DNA of 41,948 nucleotides from Acidobacteriota bacterium (GTDB lineage Bacteria; Acidobacteriota; Terriglobia; Acidiferrales; UBA7541), in assembly GCA_018268785.1 (NCBI GenBank), contig JAFDVY010000022.1:1-41948 (forward strand), written 5' to 3'. The translations under genes and the position numbers were made by a program. Within the stretch, counting starts at the first letter, position 1, and each line of letters begins with the position of its first letter. The notes under the pieces were generated by a model. That model was not told the DNA's origin. It made no database searches and saw only the letters and a list, made by a program, of their open reading frames with translations. Positions 1-9,320 of the stretch are shown here, piece by piece.

Positions 1-854
1 TTTCGAATGCGATTGCAGCTGCGGCGCGAGAAGCTGGAGTGGAGATCAGGACGAAGGCCGCCGTTTCGAAAATTATGGTGAAGAACGGACGCGTTGCGGG
101 GGTTGCGCTGACGAGCGGGGAAGAGATTACCGCGAATGTGGTTTCGTCGAGCGTGGATCCGCATTTGACGTTTGAAAAATTCCTGGAGCCGAAGGAATTA
201 CCTGCTGAATTTCTTGAAGATGTGAAGCGATACAAGTTCCGCGGATCGTCGGGAAAAGTGAATCTGGCACTGGACGCGCTGCCGGAATTGAAGTGCATGC
301 CGGGTGACGGGCCGCATTTGCGGGGAGCGATTTCGATCTCACCGAGCGTGGAATACATGGAGCGCGGGTACGACGATGCGAAGTACGGAAATTTTTCGCG
401 CCGGCCGTATGTGGACATGGTGATTCCGAGTTTGACCGATCCGTCCGTGGCGCCTCCGGGGAAGCATGTGCTTTCGTGTTTTGTGCAATATGCGCCGTAC
501 AAGCTGGCGGAAGGGACTTGGGACGAGCAGCGCGACGCGTTTGGCGACAACGTGATTGATACGCTCAGCGAGTACATGCCGAACCTGAAGAAAATTATTG
601 TGGGGAAGCAGGTGCTGACACCGCTCGATTTGGAGCGAGAGTTTGGATTGACGCAGGGAAATATTTTTCAGGGCGAGCTGTCGCTGGAACAGCTTTTCTT
701 TTTGCGGCCAGTGCCGGGCTGGGCGTATTACAAAACTCCGGTGGATAACCTTTATATGTGCGGGTCGGCGACGCATCCAGGCGGCGGGATTATGGCCGCG
801 CCGGGGCGAATTGCGAGCCAGGTGATTTTGAAAGAATGGAAGAAGGCGAGCTGA
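1..854 (+). CDS. Phytoene-desaturase-like (PYROXD2-type) FAD oxidoreductase, 5' truncated
   Basis: The reading frame is open from base 3, and codons upstream of the first possible start (GTG at 39) already encode family-like sequence, so the gene begins outside the window and only its C-terminal half is seen. The visible part has the CrtI/PYROXD2 layout: a beta-rich stretch with 'VAGVALTSGEEI' followed by 'SSVDPHLTF' (FAD-domain return), and the C-terminal FAD-binding motif 'MCGSATHPGGG'. It is clearly paralogous to the next gene, sharing 'YKTP', 'GELSLEQLF' and 'CG..THPG.G'. The TGA stop at 852-854 is 2 nt before the next ATG, so the two are co-transcribed. The family performs FAD-dependent oxidation or desaturation of hydrophobic or amine substrates; the substrate here is unknown. 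Confidence 0.85.
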   Translation, partial: SNAIAAAAREAGVEIRTKAAVSKIMVKNGRVAGVALTSGEEITANVVSSSVDPHLTFEKFLEPKELPAEFLEDVKRYKFRGSSGKVNLALDALPELKCMPGDGPHLRGAISISPSVEYMERGYDDAKYGNFSRRPYVDMVIPSLTDPSVAPPGKHVLSCFVQYAPYKLAEGTWDEQRDAFGDNVIDTLSEYMPNLKKIIVGKQVLTPLDLEREFGLTQGNIFQGELSLEQLFFLRPVPGWAYYKTPVDNLYMCGSATHPGGGIMAAPGRIASQVILKEWKKAS

Positions 855-856
855 CG

Positions 857-2455
857 ATGCCCCTCGGACAAAAAGTGATTTTTGTTGGCGGTGGGCATAA
901 CGCGCTGATCGCTGCGTTTTATCTGGCGAAAGGCGGATTCAAGCCGGTGGTGCTGGAGCGCCGCGAAATGGTGGGCGGCGGCGCGGTGACGGAGGAATTT
1001 CATCCGGGATTTCGCGTATCGAGTCTGGCGCACACGATTGGACCGCTGCGCGCGGATGTCGCGCGGGATTTGCAAGTGGAGAAGTTCGATTGTGAGATCT
1101 TGCGTCCGGACCCGCGTGTGTTTGCTCCTACTCCCGATGGGCGCGCCATTCTTTTTTATGACGATGTGGCGAAGACAGCGGGCGGGATCGCACGGATTTC
1201 GGCGAAGGATGCCGCAAGTTATCCGAAATTTGCGAAGGCATTGGAAGAAGTTGCCGGAGTGTTCTCGCAACTGACTTCGATAACGCCGCCTGCGATTGAC
1301 AAGCCGACGCCGGAAGATTTGTGGAATTTGCTGAAGACCGGGCGCGGCGTGCGAAAACTCGGAAAGAGGCGGATTTTCGATTTGCTGCGCTGGGGCCCAA
1401 TGGCGGCGGCGGATTTTGCGGCGGAATTTTTTGAGACGGAATTGATTCGTGCGGTGATTGCGGCGCGCGGGATTTTTGGCACGGCGCTGGGGCCGTGGTC
1501 GGCGGGATCGACGGCAGTGTTGTTGTTACGAGCGGCAGCGGATGAGAATCCGGTTGGGCCGGCGGCGTTTGTGCGTGGCGGGCTGGGGAAATTTACGCAG
1601 GCGCTGGCGGAAGCTGCGAAGAGCGTGGGCGCGGAGATTCGAACGAATACGGAAGTCGCGCAGATTCGTATGAAGGACGGCGCGGTTGCTGGAGTTGTGC
1701 TGGCCGATGGCGAAGAGATTGCGGCAGAGGCGGTGGTTTCTGGCGTCGACCCCAAGCGCACGTTTTTCAATTTGGTGGATGCTTCGCAGCTCGATCCACG
1801 CTTTGCGATGCGGATGAAGAATTTCCGGATGAACGGAACTGTGGCGAAAGTGAATCTGGCGCTGGGGGACTTGCCGGGGTTTCCGGCCCTGGCTGGCGCG
1901 GTGGGGCCGGATGGATTTCATGCGGCGCTTTCTGGAAGGATTCACATTGGGCCGGAGATTGACTACCTGGAGAAAGCGTTTGACGCGTCGAAGTATGGTG
2001 AATACGCGAGAGCGCCGTGGCTGGAAATGACGATTCCGACGATTCTGGATCCGGCGCTGGCTCCGGAAGGGAAGCATGTGGCTTCGGTGTATGTGCAGTT
2101 TGCGCCGTATAAATTGAAGAACGGGAATTGGGAGACGCAGCGCAAGGAATTGGGGCAGACGGTGATCAAAACGCTGGCGCAGTACGCGCCGAACTTGCCG
2201 TCGCTGGTCGAGGGCGTGCAGGTAATCACTCCGAGAGATTTAGAAACGGAGTATGGGTTTACCGGCGGGCATATTTTCCATGGCGAGTTGGCACTCGATC
2301 AGATTTTCACGATGCGGCCTGTGCTGGATTGGGCGAGGTACAAGACGCCGGTGCGCGGATTATTTTTGTGCGGGAACGGGACGCATCCAGGGAATGGGCT
2401 GACTGGCGCGAGCGGGGCGAACGCGGCGCGCGAGATTATTCACGAACTGCGGTAG
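857..2455 (+). CDS. PYROXD2/CrtI-like NAD(P)/FAD-dependent oxidoreductase
   Basis: This encodes 532 residues from ATG 857. That start is chosen because it lies 2 nt after the preceding stop and places the FAD motif 'VGGGHNALIAA' at residues 10-20, as expected for an N-terminal Rossmann fold; the frame is open further upstream but that would add an atypical extension. Other family marks are 'LERREMVGGGAVTEE', a mid-protein 'GGLGKFTQALAEAAKSVGAE' FAD-domain stretch and the C-terminal 'CGNGTHPGNGLTGASG' motif. It is full length for the family and a tandem paralogue of the truncated gene before it. CrtI-type carotenoid desaturase is possible, but no phytoene synthase is adjacent. The aminotransferase and aldehyde dehydrogenase downstream suggest amine or amino-acid oxidation instead (inference). 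Confidence 0.9.
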   Translation: MPLGQKVIFVGGGHNALIAAFYLAKGGFKPVVLERREMVGGGAVTEEFHPGFRVSSLAHTIGPLRADVARDLQVEKFDCEILRPDPRVFAPTPDGRAILFYDDVAKTAGGIARISAKDAASYPKFAKALEEVAGVFSQLTSITPPAIDKPTPEDLWNLLKTGRGVRKLGKRRIFDLLRWGPMAAADFAAEFFETELIRAVIAARGIFGTALGPWSAGSTAVLLLRAAADENPVGPAAFVRGGLGKFTQALAEAAKSVGAEIRTNTEVAQIRMKDGAVAGVVLADGEEIAAEAVVSGVDPKRTFFNLVDASQLDPRFAMRMKNFRMNGTVAKVNLALGDLPGFPALAGAVGPDGFHAALSGRIHIGPEIDYLEKAFDASKYGEYARAPWLEMTIPTILDPALAPEGKHVASVYVQFAPYKLKNGNWETQRKELGQTVIKTLAQYAPNLPSLVEGVQVITPRDLETEYGFTGGHIFHGELALDQIFTMRPVLDWARYKTPVRGLFLCGNGTHPGNGLTGASGANAAREIIHELR

Positions 2456-2577
2456 GTGCAGGCTTTCCGCACTTTGCCGAGTGGCCGTGTTGCGAAGTAC
2501 AGTGTGCTTTCTGGAGAAGAGGGCACGATATTCCGGCTGCTGCGCGGAATCTTCGATATCGCGTCCCGACAAGATCC

Positions 2578-3930
2578 ATGACTACTATCAATCGAAAAAA
2601 ACTGAAAGAACTTAGTATGCGGGAAGAGCACCGCTTCGTGGCGGAGCATCCGCGGTCGGCCGAGCTGTACGCGAGGGCGAAAAATTCGCTGCTCGGCGGC
2701 GTGCCGATGAACTGGATGAAAAAGTGGGCGGGCGCATTCCCAATCTTTGTGGCGCATGCGAAGGGCGCGCATTTCACGGACGTGGATGGACGCGAGTACG
2801 TGGATTTGTGTTTGGGCGATACGGGCGCGATGACGGGACATTCGCCGGAAGTCGTGGCGGAGGCGATCGCTAAGCGCGTGCGAGGCGGAATCACGCTGAT
2901 GCTGCCGACGGAAGATTCGCTGTGGGTCGGTGAAGAGTTGAAGCGGCGATTTGGATTGCCTTTCTGGCAATTCGCACTGACGGCGACGGATGCGAACCGG
3001 TTTGCGATTCGAATAGCGCGGGAGATTACGCAGCGGTCGAAAGTGCTGGTCTACAACTATTGTTATCACGGGACGGTGGATGAATCGTTCGCCACGGTGA
3101 ACGAAGGAGTAGTGGGGCCGCGACGAGGAAACATTGGGCCGCCGGTGAGTCCAGCGGAAACGACGCGGGTAATTGAGTTTAACGATTTGAATGCTTTGGA
3201 AGATGCGTTGAAGCATCACGATGTAGCCGTGGTGCTGGCCGAGCCGGCGATGACAAATGTGGGAATTATTCTGCCGGATGCAGGATATTGGCAAGCGGCG
3301 CGGGAATTGACACGACGGTATGGCGCGCTGCTGATTGCGGATGAGACACACACGATTTGTGCCGGGCCGGGCGGTTGTACACGCGAATGGAAGCTGGAGC
3401 CGGATTTTGTGGTGTTCGGAAAGCCGATCGGGAGCGGGATTCCGGGATCGACTTACGGCGTTTCGGATGAAGTTGCGCAGCGGATTACGGCGCGGATTCA
3501 TCTGGAAGACTGCGATGTGGGCGGGATTGGGGGGACGCTGGCGGGGAATGCACTTTCGTTGGCGGCAATGCGCGTGACGCTGGAAAAAGTCTTAACGGCG
3601 GCTGCGTTCGAAAAAATGATTCCGCTGGCAAAGCGGTTTAATGAAGGCGTGGCCGGGGCGATTCGGGAGCGTGCGTTGCCGTGGAATGTGATTCAGCTGG
3701 GCGCGCGCGCGGAGTATCACTTTACGAAAAAGCCGCCGCGGAATGGCGGGGAGTCAGCAGCCGCGGCGGATTTTGAGCTGGAGCGTTTTTTGCATTTGCA
3801 TGCACTGAATCGCGGTGTCTTGTTGACGCCGTTTCATAACATGGCGCTGATGAGTCCGGCGACAACGGAAGCGGATGTGGATTTGCATACGGAGATTTTT
3901 GCCAGAGCGGTAACGGAGCTTTTTGGATAG
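2578..3930 (+). CDS. Class III PLP-dependent aminotransferase (GSA-aminomutase-like)
   Basis: This encodes 450 residues from ATG 2578; ATG 2617 is an alternative, and neither has a strong Shine-Dalgarno. The fold-type I landmarks are visible: 'NSLLGGVPMNWM' near the N-terminus, 'VDGREYVDLCLGDTGAMTGH', the PLP-aspartate in 'LIADETHT' (about D255) and the Schiff-base lysine in 'VFGKPIGSGIPGS' (about K282). Overall similarity is to glutamate-1-semialdehyde aminomutase and beta-amino-acid transaminases. The usual 'DEVM.GFR' is replaced by 'DETHTICAGPGG', so true HemL function in haem synthesis is unlikely. The neighbouring oxidoreductases and P5C dehydrogenase point to a catabolic transaminase. 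The ORF is open far upstream (from 2128), but that part overlaps the previous gene and is not protein-like. Confidence 0.85.
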   Translation: MTTINRKKLKELSMREEHRFVAEHPRSAELYARAKNSLLGGVPMNWMKKWAGAFPIFVAHAKGAHFTDVDGREYVDLCLGDTGAMTGHSPEVVAEAIAKRVRGGITLMLPTEDSLWVGEELKRRFGLPFWQFALTATDANRFAIRIAREITQRSKVLVYNYCYHGTVDESFATVNEGVVGPRRGNIGPPVSPAETTRVIEFNDLNALEDALKHHDVAVVLAEPAMTNVGIILPDAGYWQAARELTRRYGALLIADETHTICAGPGGCTREWKLEPDFVVFGKPIGSGIPGSTYGVSDEVAQRITARIHLEDCDVGGIGGTLAGNALSLAAMRVTLEKVLTAAAFEKMIPLAKRFNEGVAGAIRERALPWNVIQLGARAEYHFTKKPPRNGGESAAAADFELERFLHLHALNRGVLLTPFHNMALMSPATTEADVDLHTEIFARAVTELFG

Positions 3931-3971
3931 GAGTACACTAAGTGTTTGCGAGCACGAAGGAGAAGCGCGCC

Positions 3972-5549
3972 ATGGCGACCGCCGAAGCTAAATTGCAGAA
4001 GCCGGAATTTACGAATGAGCCGTTTGTGGATTTCTCGAAGCCGGAAAATCGTACGGCGATGGAAGCCGCGCTGAAAAAGGTGGCGAGCGAGTTTGGCCGC
4101 GAGTATCCCATGTATATCAACGGCGAGAAGGTGACTACGACCGAGAAGATCAAGTCGACGAACCCGTCACACCCATCGCAGGTAGTCGGCGTGGTGCAGA
4201 GTGCCAGTGCGGAACAGGCACGGCAGGCGATTGAATCGGCACACGCCTATTTCCATACGTGGAAAAAGGTTCCAGCGGAGAAGCGGGCGGAGATTTTGTT
4301 TCGCGCGGCGGACATCATCCGAAAGCGGAAGTTCGAAACGTCGGCGTTGATCTGTTATGAGGTTGGAAAGTCGTGGGCGGAAGCGGACGCGGACACGGCG
4401 GAGACGATCGATTTTCTGGAGTATTACGGTCGGCAAATGCTGGAGCTGGCCGGACCGCACAAAGTGGTGCCGTACCAGAATGAGCGGAATTTTATGGTTT
4501 ACATCCCACTTGGAGCGGGAGCGGCGATTCCACCGTGGAATTTTCCGGCGGCGATTGCGACGGGAATGACGGCGGCGGCCTTGGTGGCGGGAAATACGGT
4601 GGTGCTAAAGCCGTCAGAAGAGTCTTCGGTGATCGCGGCGAAGATGGTGGAGATTTTGTATGAGGCAGGAATTCCGAAACAGGCGCTGCAATTTGTAACG
4701 GGCCTTGGAGAAGTCGCCGGAGATGCGATTGTAAAGCATCCGAAGACACGGTTTGTGGCGTTTACGGGATCGAAGGATGTGGGATTGCTCATCAGTGAAG
4801 CGGCCGGGAAGCGGCAACCGGGGCAGTTGTGGATCAAGCGCGCCGTGCTGGAGATGGGCGGCAAAGACGCGACGGTGGTGGATGAAGAGGCAGATGTGGA
4901 CGCGGCAGTCGAAGGCGTGGCGCAAGCGGCGTTCGGGTATCAGGGGCAGAAGTGCTCGGCGTGTTCGCGCGCGATCGTTTCGGAAAAAGTGTATGACTCG
5001 TTTGTCCAAAAATTGGTGGAACGCGCGAAGAAGGTGACCGTTGGGCCAGCGGAAGACCCGGCGAACTATATGGGGCCGGTAGTGAGCGAATCGGCGATGA
5101 AGGGGATTTTGAACTACATCGAAGTTGGGAAGAAGGAAGGGAAGCTCGTGTTGGGTGGAGAACGGGCGCCAGGCGACGGTTATTTTGTAAAGCCGACGAT
5201 CATTGCGGACGTGAGCCCCATGGCGCGGATTGCCCAGGAAGAGATTTTCGGTCCTGTGTTGGCTGTGATCAAGGCGAAAGACTTTGACAAAGCGCTTCAA
5301 ATTGCAAATGACACTGAGTTTGGGCTAACCGGTGCAGTCTATTCAAAGAACAAGGCAAAGCTCGAAAAAGCCGAAGAGGCGTTCCACGTCGGCAATTTGT
5401 ATTTGAACCGCAAGTGCACGGGCGCGATGGTCGGCGCGCATCCCTTTGGCGGGTTTAACATGTCCGGAACGGATTCAAAGACGGGCGGAAAAGACTATTT
5501 ACTGCACTTCCTGCAGGCGAAGTCCATTTCTGAGAAGCCGATGAACTAA
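3972..5549 (+). CDS. rocA: 1-pyrroline-5-carboxylate dehydrogenase (L-glutamate gamma-semialdehyde dehydrogenase)
   Basis: This aldehyde dehydrogenase-fold protein of 525 residues oxidises glutamate semialdehyde to glutamate with NAD+, the last step of proline and arginine breakdown. Visible signs are 'YPMYINGEKV' near the N-terminus, 'PPWNFPAAIATGM', 'TGSKDVGLLI', the general-base glutamate in 'LEMGGKDA' (E294), the catalytic cysteine in 'GQKCSACSR' (C328) and the terminal 'GGFNMSGTDSKTGG'; these are RocA/PruA-type rather than generic ALDH. Start choice: ATG 3972 has AAGGAG 9 nt upstream, but GTG 3942 in the same frame also has AGGAG 8 nt upstream, so two starts 10 residues apart are possible. 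Its TAA overlaps the stop of the convergent permease gene by 4 bases. The rocA/pruA name is by similarity. Confidence 0.92.
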   Translation: MATAEAKLQKPEFTNEPFVDFSKPENRTAMEAALKKVASEFGREYPMYINGEKVTTTEKIKSTNPSHPSQVVGVVQSASAEQARQAIESAHAYFHTWKKVPAEKRAEILFRAADIIRKRKFETSALICYEVGKSWAEADADTAETIDFLEYYGRQMLELAGPHKVVPYQNERNFMVYIPLGAGAAIPPWNFPAAIATGMTAAALVAGNTVVLKPSEESSVIAAKMVEILYEAGIPKQALQFVTGLGEVAGDAIVKHPKTRFVAFTGSKDVGLLISEAAGKRQPGQLWIKRAVLEMGGKDATVVDEEADVDAAVEGVAQAAFGYQGQKCSACSRAIVSEKVYDSFVQKLVERAKKVTVGPAEDPANYMGPVVSESAMKGILNYIEVGKKEGKLVLGGERAPGDGYFVKPTIIADVSPMARIAQEEIFGPVLAVIKAKDFDKALQIANDTEFGLTGAVYSKNKAKLEKAEEAFHVGNLYLNRKCTGAMVGAHPFGGFNMSGTDSKTGGKDYLLHFLQAKSISEKPMN

Positions 5550-6952
5550 GCCGTCCCCCCCACCGGCTTAGTCGGGCGATTCGAAGCCCAGCGCAACGCA
5601 AGAAATACCGGATAGCTCAACACCAAAAGTCCAAGAGCCAGCGGCACGTTCTCACGATCCGTGGCAATCGAGCCAATCAAGAAAGCAACCGAGCCAAAGA
5701 GTGCGAGGCCCGTTGTGAAGGGGTATCCCCACGCTTTATACGGACGTTCCACATCTGGCTCGCGGAATCGCAGAACGAAATGAGACAGGTAAGAAAGGGT
5801 ATAGTTCGCCACAAAGAAAAAGGACAACATCGCGATGACCCGCTTGAATGTGCCAAGAACGAACAAGATGCCGACGATCGTACTGAGAAGGAGTGAGAGG
5901 GTGGGAGTGCCGCCGGAGTTGACCCGGGTGAAGGGCCGGAAGAAAAGACGATCAGTGCTCATGATGTAAAGCGTGCGTGTGCAAAAGAGCTGATTCGCAT
6001 TGAGGCAGCTGAGCATGGAGACAATCATTATGGAACGAATGATGGGGTCGCCAAGCGAGCCGAAAATTCTATTGGCGACGGTGCCGAGTACGAACGTGTT
6101 TCCTGCAATCTCTTTCATAGGCAGGATGTACAGCGAAACAAGATTCAGCAACAAGTAGATTCCCATAACAGAAAAGACGCTGCCGAATATGGCACGAGGC
6201 ACGTCCCGTCCAGGATTGCTGACTTCCCCGCCAAAGTAGATAACGCCATCCCATCCGTCGATAGTGTAAATGACGGCCTGCAACGAAAGCAGAAGGGCAA
6301 CGGCGAGTGGCCATCCCGATGGCAAGGCAAGAGATGATGAAAGATTAGTCTGGACTGCTTGGGCGTGCGCAGCCCCTCCGCGAATGAGGCAGGCGATCAC
6401 CAGCAAGAGAAACGCAGCGGTTTTTAGTCCAGCCGAGTACAATTGGGCGCTCTTGCCCCATTGGATACCGCTCCATTGCAAGAGACCAAAGCCAGCAATG
6501 ATCGCCACGGAAAGAGCCCTCATCCTATTTTCCCCAGCGAAGACGGGGAAAAAATAGCTGGCATATTCACTGATGACCAAAGAAACGCTCGCGGCTGTTC
6601 CGCAGGTGGAAAGCCAGTCGCTCCAGCCAACGATAAAACCAGGATATTCACCGAGGGCACGGCGGGAGAAATTGTATTGACCGCCACTTCTCGGAATGAG
6701 CGCCCCAAGCTCAGCCATGGATGGAGCCCCAACGAGAGCGTAGAAGCCGCCAATAATCCAGACCCCGATGAAGTACCACGGGTTAGGCAAGCTCTGGCCG
6801 ATTTGGCCAGGCGTATACACGATGCCAGCGGCAATCGCGTTGCCGATAGCCGCGGAAATGCCGAACCACACGCCAAGGACTCGCAACAGCCGCCCACGGT
6901 TGTGCACCGGTGCATTACTCGCGCTGGAAGATGAGTCGGCAGTAGTGGACAA
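5546..6952 (-). CDS. APC-superfamily amino acid permease
   Basis: This encodes 468 residues with about twelve hydrophobic segments and the amino acid-polyamine-organocation signature early on: 'GVWFGISAAIGNAIAAGI' in TM1, then 'WIIGGFYALVGAPSMAELG' and 'PRSGGQYNF' in TM2-3. The start is TTG at 6952, supported by AGGA 6 nt upstream; no ATG or GTG is nearby in frame before TM1. The N-terminal 20 residues are Ser/Ala-rich and cytoplasmic. It is expected in the inner membrane, importing or exchanging amino acids. It ends tail to tail with the P5C dehydrogenase gene (4-base overlap of stop regions), and a link to the same amino-acid catabolism is reasonable but unproven. Confidence 0.9.
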   Translation of the reverse strand: MSTTADSSSSASNAPVHNRGRLLRVLGVWFGISAAIGNAIAAGIVYTPGQIGQSLPNPWYFIGVWIIGGFYALVGAPSMAELGALIPRSGGQYNFSRRALGEYPGFIVGWSDWLSTCGTAASVSLVISEYASYFFPVFAGENRMRALSVAIIAGFGLLQWSGIQWGKSAQLYSAGLKTAAFLLLVIACLIRGGAAHAQAVQTNLSSSLALPSGWPLAVALLLSLQAVIYTIDGWDGVIYFGGEVSNPGRDVPRAIFGSVFSVMGIYLLLNLVSLYILPMKEIAGNTFVLGTVANRIFGSLGDPIIRSIMIVSMLSCLNANQLFCTRTLYIMSTDRLFFRPFTRVNSGGTPTLSLLLSTIVGILFVLGTFKRVIAMLSFFFVANYTLSYLSHFVLRFREPDVERPYKAWGYPFTTGLALFGSVAFLIGSIATDRENVPLALGLLVLSYPVFLALRWASNRPTKPVGGTA

Positions 6953-7077
6953 TAGAAATCCTGACGTGACCCAAGAGCCGCCATCATACTGGTGGCTTCA
7001 AGAATTGCAAGCCGGAAGAAAGAGATTCAATCCTTCTCCGGCGTTTTGTTTACCAAGAGAGTAAACAAGGAGCGAGC

Positions 7078-8271
7078 GTGGGCAGCGAGCAGTTCCCAGT
7101 CGAAGTTTCCGTAGTCATCCCCTGTCTCAATGAGGTGAAGTCCCTTGGCTTTTGCGTCGAGAAAGCACTCGCTGCCTTTCAGTCTGCAGGCCTGCGCGGC
7201 GAAGTGGTGGTGGCCGACAACGGTTCCACGGATGGCTCCATTGAATTAGCTACTAAACTCGGCGCCCGCGTAGTTCTCGCTAAGCAGCGTGGTTACGGCG
7301 CGGCTCTTCAAGCTGGCATTGCGTCTGCGAAGGGCGCCTTCATCATTATGGGCGATGCGGACGACAGCTACGATTTCACAGAGGTTCCGAATTTTGTTGC
7401 GAAATGGCGCGAAGGATACGAAGTCGTTCTGGGAAACCGGTTTCGCGGCGGCATCAAGCCGGGAGCAATGCCTCCGCTTCACAAGTATTTTGGAAATCCC
7501 GGGTTGACGTGGCTGATAAACCTCTTCTTCGATGCAGGTGTTGGCGACGGCTATTGCGGGATGCGCGGGTTCACTAAAGACCTTTATGACCGGCTAGACT
7601 TGCGCAGCACGGGTATGGAATTCGCACTGGAATTTGTGATTAAGGCCGCGCAGGCGAAAGCGAAAATCACAGAAATTCCCGTTATTCTCTGGCCGGACAA
7701 GCGTGGTCGTCCGCCTCATCTGCGGAGTTTTCGCGATGGGTGGCGCAGCTTGCGCTTTATGCTTATGTACGCCCCGAACTGGTTGTACGTTTTGCCTGGT
7801 CTCTCCCTTTTCATTCTGGGGCTCGCAATTGTCGCTTGGCTCCTTCCCGGCCCGCGCCAGATTACGCCCCGGATTACCCTGGATATTCACACCTTCACGT
7901 TCGGTGTACTGTTTACCTTGCTCGGTGTACAAATTCTTTCGACGGGCGCTTTCGCCAAGGTTTTCAGTTACGCGGAACGTTTTGACCACGGGGCCATGTC
8001 ATTGAAGCGGCTGTTGCGCCGCATCACCCTGGAAACTGGATTGTTCCTTGGCGCAACCTTGTCACTGGCGGGGCTCGCGGGCTCCGCCTGGATCACCTGG
8101 AAATGGGCGGCGAGTGGATTTGGACCTCTCCAAGCGATCCGATGGGTACTTTTCTGGGCGATGTGGTTGTTTATCGGCGTTCAAATCATTTTTTCGTCTT
8201 TTTGCCTGAGCATGCTGGGCATCAGTCGCGATACGTATATTGGCGACTACCAGCGGCGCAAGGACGGCTGA
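7078..8271 (+). CDS. GT2 family glycosyltransferase with C-terminal membrane helices
   Basis: This encodes 397 residues. The start GTG 7078 has AAGGAG 5 nt upstream. The N-terminal 230 residues form a GT-A domain: 'VSVVIPCLNEVKSLG', 'VADNGSTDGS', 'GYGAALQAGI', the metal-binding 'GDADDSYDF' (D93-D95) and 'GYCGMRGFTKD'. The C-terminal part has about four membrane spans starting at 'LYVLPGLSLFILGLAIVAWL'. This is the layout of bacterial dolichyl/undecaprenyl-phosphate sugar synthases (DPM1-like), which load a sugar onto a polyprenyl phosphate. It precedes galE and a methyltransferase on the same strand, and the two GT-C-like membrane proteins nearby would be plausible users of such a lipid-linked sugar (inference). 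Confidence 0.9.
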   Translation: MGSEQFPVEVSVVIPCLNEVKSLGFCVEKALAAFQSAGLRGEVVVADNGSTDGSIELATKLGARVVLAKQRGYGAALQAGIASAKGAFIIMGDADDSYDFTEVPNFVAKWREGYEVVLGNRFRGGIKPGAMPPLHKYFGNPGLTWLINLFFDAGVGDGYCGMRGFTKDLYDRLDLRSTGMEFALEFVIKAAQAKAKITEIPVILWPDKRGRPPHLRSFRDGWRSLRFMLMYAPNWLYVLPGLSLFILGLAIVAWLLPGPRQITPRITLDIHTFTFGVLFTLLGVQILSTGAFAKVFSYAERFDHGAMSLKRLLRRITLETGLFLGATLSLAGLAGSAWITWKWAASGFGPLQAIRWVLFWAMWLFIGVQIIFSSFCLSMLGISRDTYIGDYQRRKDG

Positions 8272-8317
8272 GAATACTGTATTGCGAATCGAAAACTGAC
8301 GACGAAGCGAAGGGAAT

Positions 8318-9313
8318 ATGGGGCAAAAGATTCTGGTTACCGGCGGCGCGGGCTATATCGGTGCAACCGCTGTGCGTTTGTTGCTGAAGCATGGGCACGA
8401 GGTCACGGCACTCGATAATCTTTCGCAAGGTCACAGGGAAGCTGTGCCGGACAGGGCGCGGCTCGTGCTGACAGACCTTTCGAACCGGGAGGCGCTTGGG
8501 ACGCTGTTCAGGGAAAGCAAGTTTGACGCAGTGATGCATTTTGCGGCATCGGCGCTTGTGGGCGAGTCCATGCAATTGCCAGAGAAATATTTTCGCAACA
8601 ATGTGACCAATTCACTGAATTTGCTGGAGTGTTGCGCGGCGAACAAGGTTTCGCGCTTCGTGTTCTCGTCCACGGCTGCTACGTTTGGCGACCCGCAGAC
8701 TTCTTTGATCGACGAGAATTCTCCGAAGAACCCGCTGAATCCGTATGGTGAATCGAAACTGCAGGTCGAGGCGATGTTGCACTGGTTTCAGAAGATTCAT
8801 GGTGTGCGATATGCAGTCCTGCGGTTCTTCAATGTTGCCGGCGCGTGGGATGGACATGGCGAGCATCACGATCCGGAATCGCACCTGATTCCGATTGTTT
8901 TGAAGGTGGCACAGGGAAAACGCGAATCGGTTTCCGTGTTTGGCTCGGACTATCCGACGCCCGATGGAACCTGCGTACGCGACTATGTGCACATTTACGA
9001 TCTGGCGGTGGCGCATTTGCTTGTGCTGGATGCACTTAAAGAGCGCGATGCTCTTGCCTACAATTTGGGAAATGGAAACGGGTTCAGCGTGCGCGAAGTC
9101 ATTGAGGCCTCCCGCAAAGTTACTGGCCGGCCCATACCGACCGTGGAATCCCCTCGCCGTCCGGGGGACCCGCCCGTGCTTGTGGCGAGTTCCGCGAAAA
9201 TCAGCAAAGAACTGGGTTGGAAGCCGCGATACGACAAACTGGAAGAGATTATTCAGACAGCTTGGGATTGGCATCAGAAGTATCCGAACGGATACGAAGG
9301 GAAGAAAGAGTGA
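8318..9313 (+). CDS. galE: UDP-glucose 4-epimerase
   Basis: This encodes 331 residues of the extended short-chain dehydrogenase family, interconverting UDP-glucose and UDP-galactose with bound NAD+. The start ATG 8318 puts the nucleotide motif 'TGGAGYIG' at residues 8-15. The catalytic set is present: 'FSSTAATFG' (Ser/Thr), and Y143 and K147 in 'NPYGESK'. 'LRFFNVAGA' and 'GTCVRDYVHIYDLA' are characteristic of GalE. The length matches the family. It lies 46 nt after the glycosyltransferase and 7 nt before the methyltransferase, consistent with one transcript supplying activated sugars for surface glycans. Epimerase paralogues acting on UDP-GlcNAc are not excluded. Confidence 0.92.
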   Translation: MGQKILVTGGAGYIGATAVRLLLKHGHEVTALDNLSQGHREAVPDRARLVLTDLSNREALGTLFRESKFDAVMHFAASALVGESMQLPEKYFRNNVTNSLNLLECCAANKVSRFVFSSTAATFGDPQTSLIDENSPKNPLNPYGESKLQVEAMLHWFQKIHGVRYAVLRFFNVAGAWDGHGEHHDPESHLIPIVLKVAQGKRESVSVFGSDYPTPDGTCVRDYVHIYDLAVAHLLVLDALKERDALAYNLGNGNGFSVREVIEASRKVTGRPIPTVESPRRPGDPPVLVASSAKISKELGWKPRYDKLEEIIQTAWDWHQKYPNGYEGKKE

Positions 9314-9320
9314 TTCGAAA

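Noticed and set aside
857-2455. Carotenoid desaturase assignment (crtI)
   Set aside because: The fold matches, but no other carotenoid gene is seen and the PYROXD2-like C-terminus with amino-acid catabolic neighbours makes the specific name unsafe.
2128-2577. N-terminal extension of the aminotransferase frame
   Set aside because: It overlaps the end of the FAD oxidoreductase in another frame and reads as non-protein-like Arg/Gly-rich sequence.
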